Below are positions 32,445 through 32,673 of a stretch of DNA of 32,673 nt, piece by piece (within the stretch, counting starts at the first letter, position 1; each line of letters starts with the position of its first letter). Source of the DNA: an uncultured Bacteroidales bacterium (lineage in GTDB: Bacteria > Bacteroidota > Bacteroidia > Bacteroidales > Muribaculaceae). Position numbers and translations under genes: made by a program. The DNA is taken from the NCBI GenBank assembly GCA_947176235.1, contig CAMWPM010000026.1:1-32673 (forward strand), given 5' to 3'. Below the pieces are notes generated by a model. The model did not search any database and was not told the origin of the DNA. It saw only the letters and a list, made by a program, of their open reading frames with translations.

Positions 32445-32451
32445 CACCACC

Positions 32452-32673
32452 ATGAAGCGCGATTTAATCCTCTTCACATCTTCTTTCCCCTTTGGTGCGG
32501 TCACCGAGGGTGTATTTGTTTCCGACGAGCTCCCCGCTCTTTGCGCTGAGTTCGACCGTGTTATCATCGTCCCGGAAGTCCGTCGCTCCCATTCTCCCGC
32601 CGAACTTCCGTCCGATTTACCGGGCATTATACTCGACACTTCCCGCGTCAGCTCCCCCTCCAAGCGCTTCCCC
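32452..32673 (+). CDS. Glycosyltransferase (GT4-like), 3' end outside window
   Basis: The first 74 codons of a gene that runs off the window. The N terminus (MKRDLILFTSSFPFG), with TEGVFVSDELPALCAEFD and RVIIVPEVRR, matches the opening of GT-B fold family 4 glycosyltransferases. In these, the FP(Y/F)G...E.F...E pattern precedes the first beta-alpha-beta unit. No later motif can be seen because the gene is cut. It neighbours two GT2 genes in the opposite direction, which supports a role in polysaccharide or glycan assembly. Confidence 0.75.
   Translation, partial: MKRDLILFTSSFPFGAVTEGVFVSDELPALCAEFDRVIIVPEVRRSHSPAELPSDLPGIILDTSRVSSPSKRFP

Noticed and set aside
1-32673. CRISPR arrays, complete insertion sequences, phage or plasmid genes, riboswitches
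   Set aside because: I looked for regularly spaced repeats, transposases, integrases, replication or structural phage genes and long structured leaders and saw none.

Overview
The window looks like a piece of a Bacteroidales chromosome, most probably Muribaculaceae (S24-7) or a close relative. The reasons are: tRNA-Glu/rpsT/tRNA-Glu clustering; TAnnTTTG-type -7 promoter boxes and no visible Shine-Dalgarno sequences; lipoprotein signal peptides on many genes; Bacteroidetes-restricted families (DUF4199, DUF6452, DUF6048, DUF4836-like, DUF4919); and the parE-coaD-S41 peptidase order. Core genes are GC-rich, with sampled lines at 58-65% G+C. The family-level assignment is inference.

Left end (1-2214): a 5'-truncated tRNA-Glu, rpsT and an intact identical tRNA-Glu, then on the minus strand a WG-repeat-like lipoprotein followed by an MNT nucleotidyltransferase/HEPN pair (toxin-antitoxin type).

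Accessory island (about 2215-6950): AT-rich (22/60 G+C in one sampled line). The plus strand carries a small XRE regulator of controller-protein type, an MjaI-family restriction endonuclease and a second protein with the same D...QIKxxTY core. The convergent minus strand carries an unknown soluble protein, a 4-TM membrane protein and a beta-class TSPPY DNA methyltransferase, all translationally coupled. A 114-bp element with 16-bp perfect terminal inverted repeats lies between the two arms. I read this as a CTAG-type restriction-modification island with two unexplained passenger genes. CTAG occurs only three times in the whole window.

Core region (6952-30488): metA-U32 peptidase operon (minus); DUF4199-glycosyltransferase-DUF6452-DUF6048-SDR-rpiB (plus); alpha/beta hydrolase-acetyltransferase (minus) with a decayed gene tail; greA-HIT-TlpA-like lipoprotein (minus) with a good promoter and terminator; parE-coaD-S41-M20-GH53 (plus); a small conserved ORF, a CDF metal exporter, and a DUF4836-like lipoprotein with an ABC ATPase/FtsX-type permease and a DUF4919 protein (plus).

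Right end (30433-32673): two coupled GT2 glycosyltransferases (minus), diverging from a partial GT4-like gene that leaves the window. Four-base ATGA overlaps are the usual spacing inside operons. In the core regions sampled, the plus strand is C-rich whichever strand is coding, which fits a replication-strand skew with the plus strand as lagging strand.
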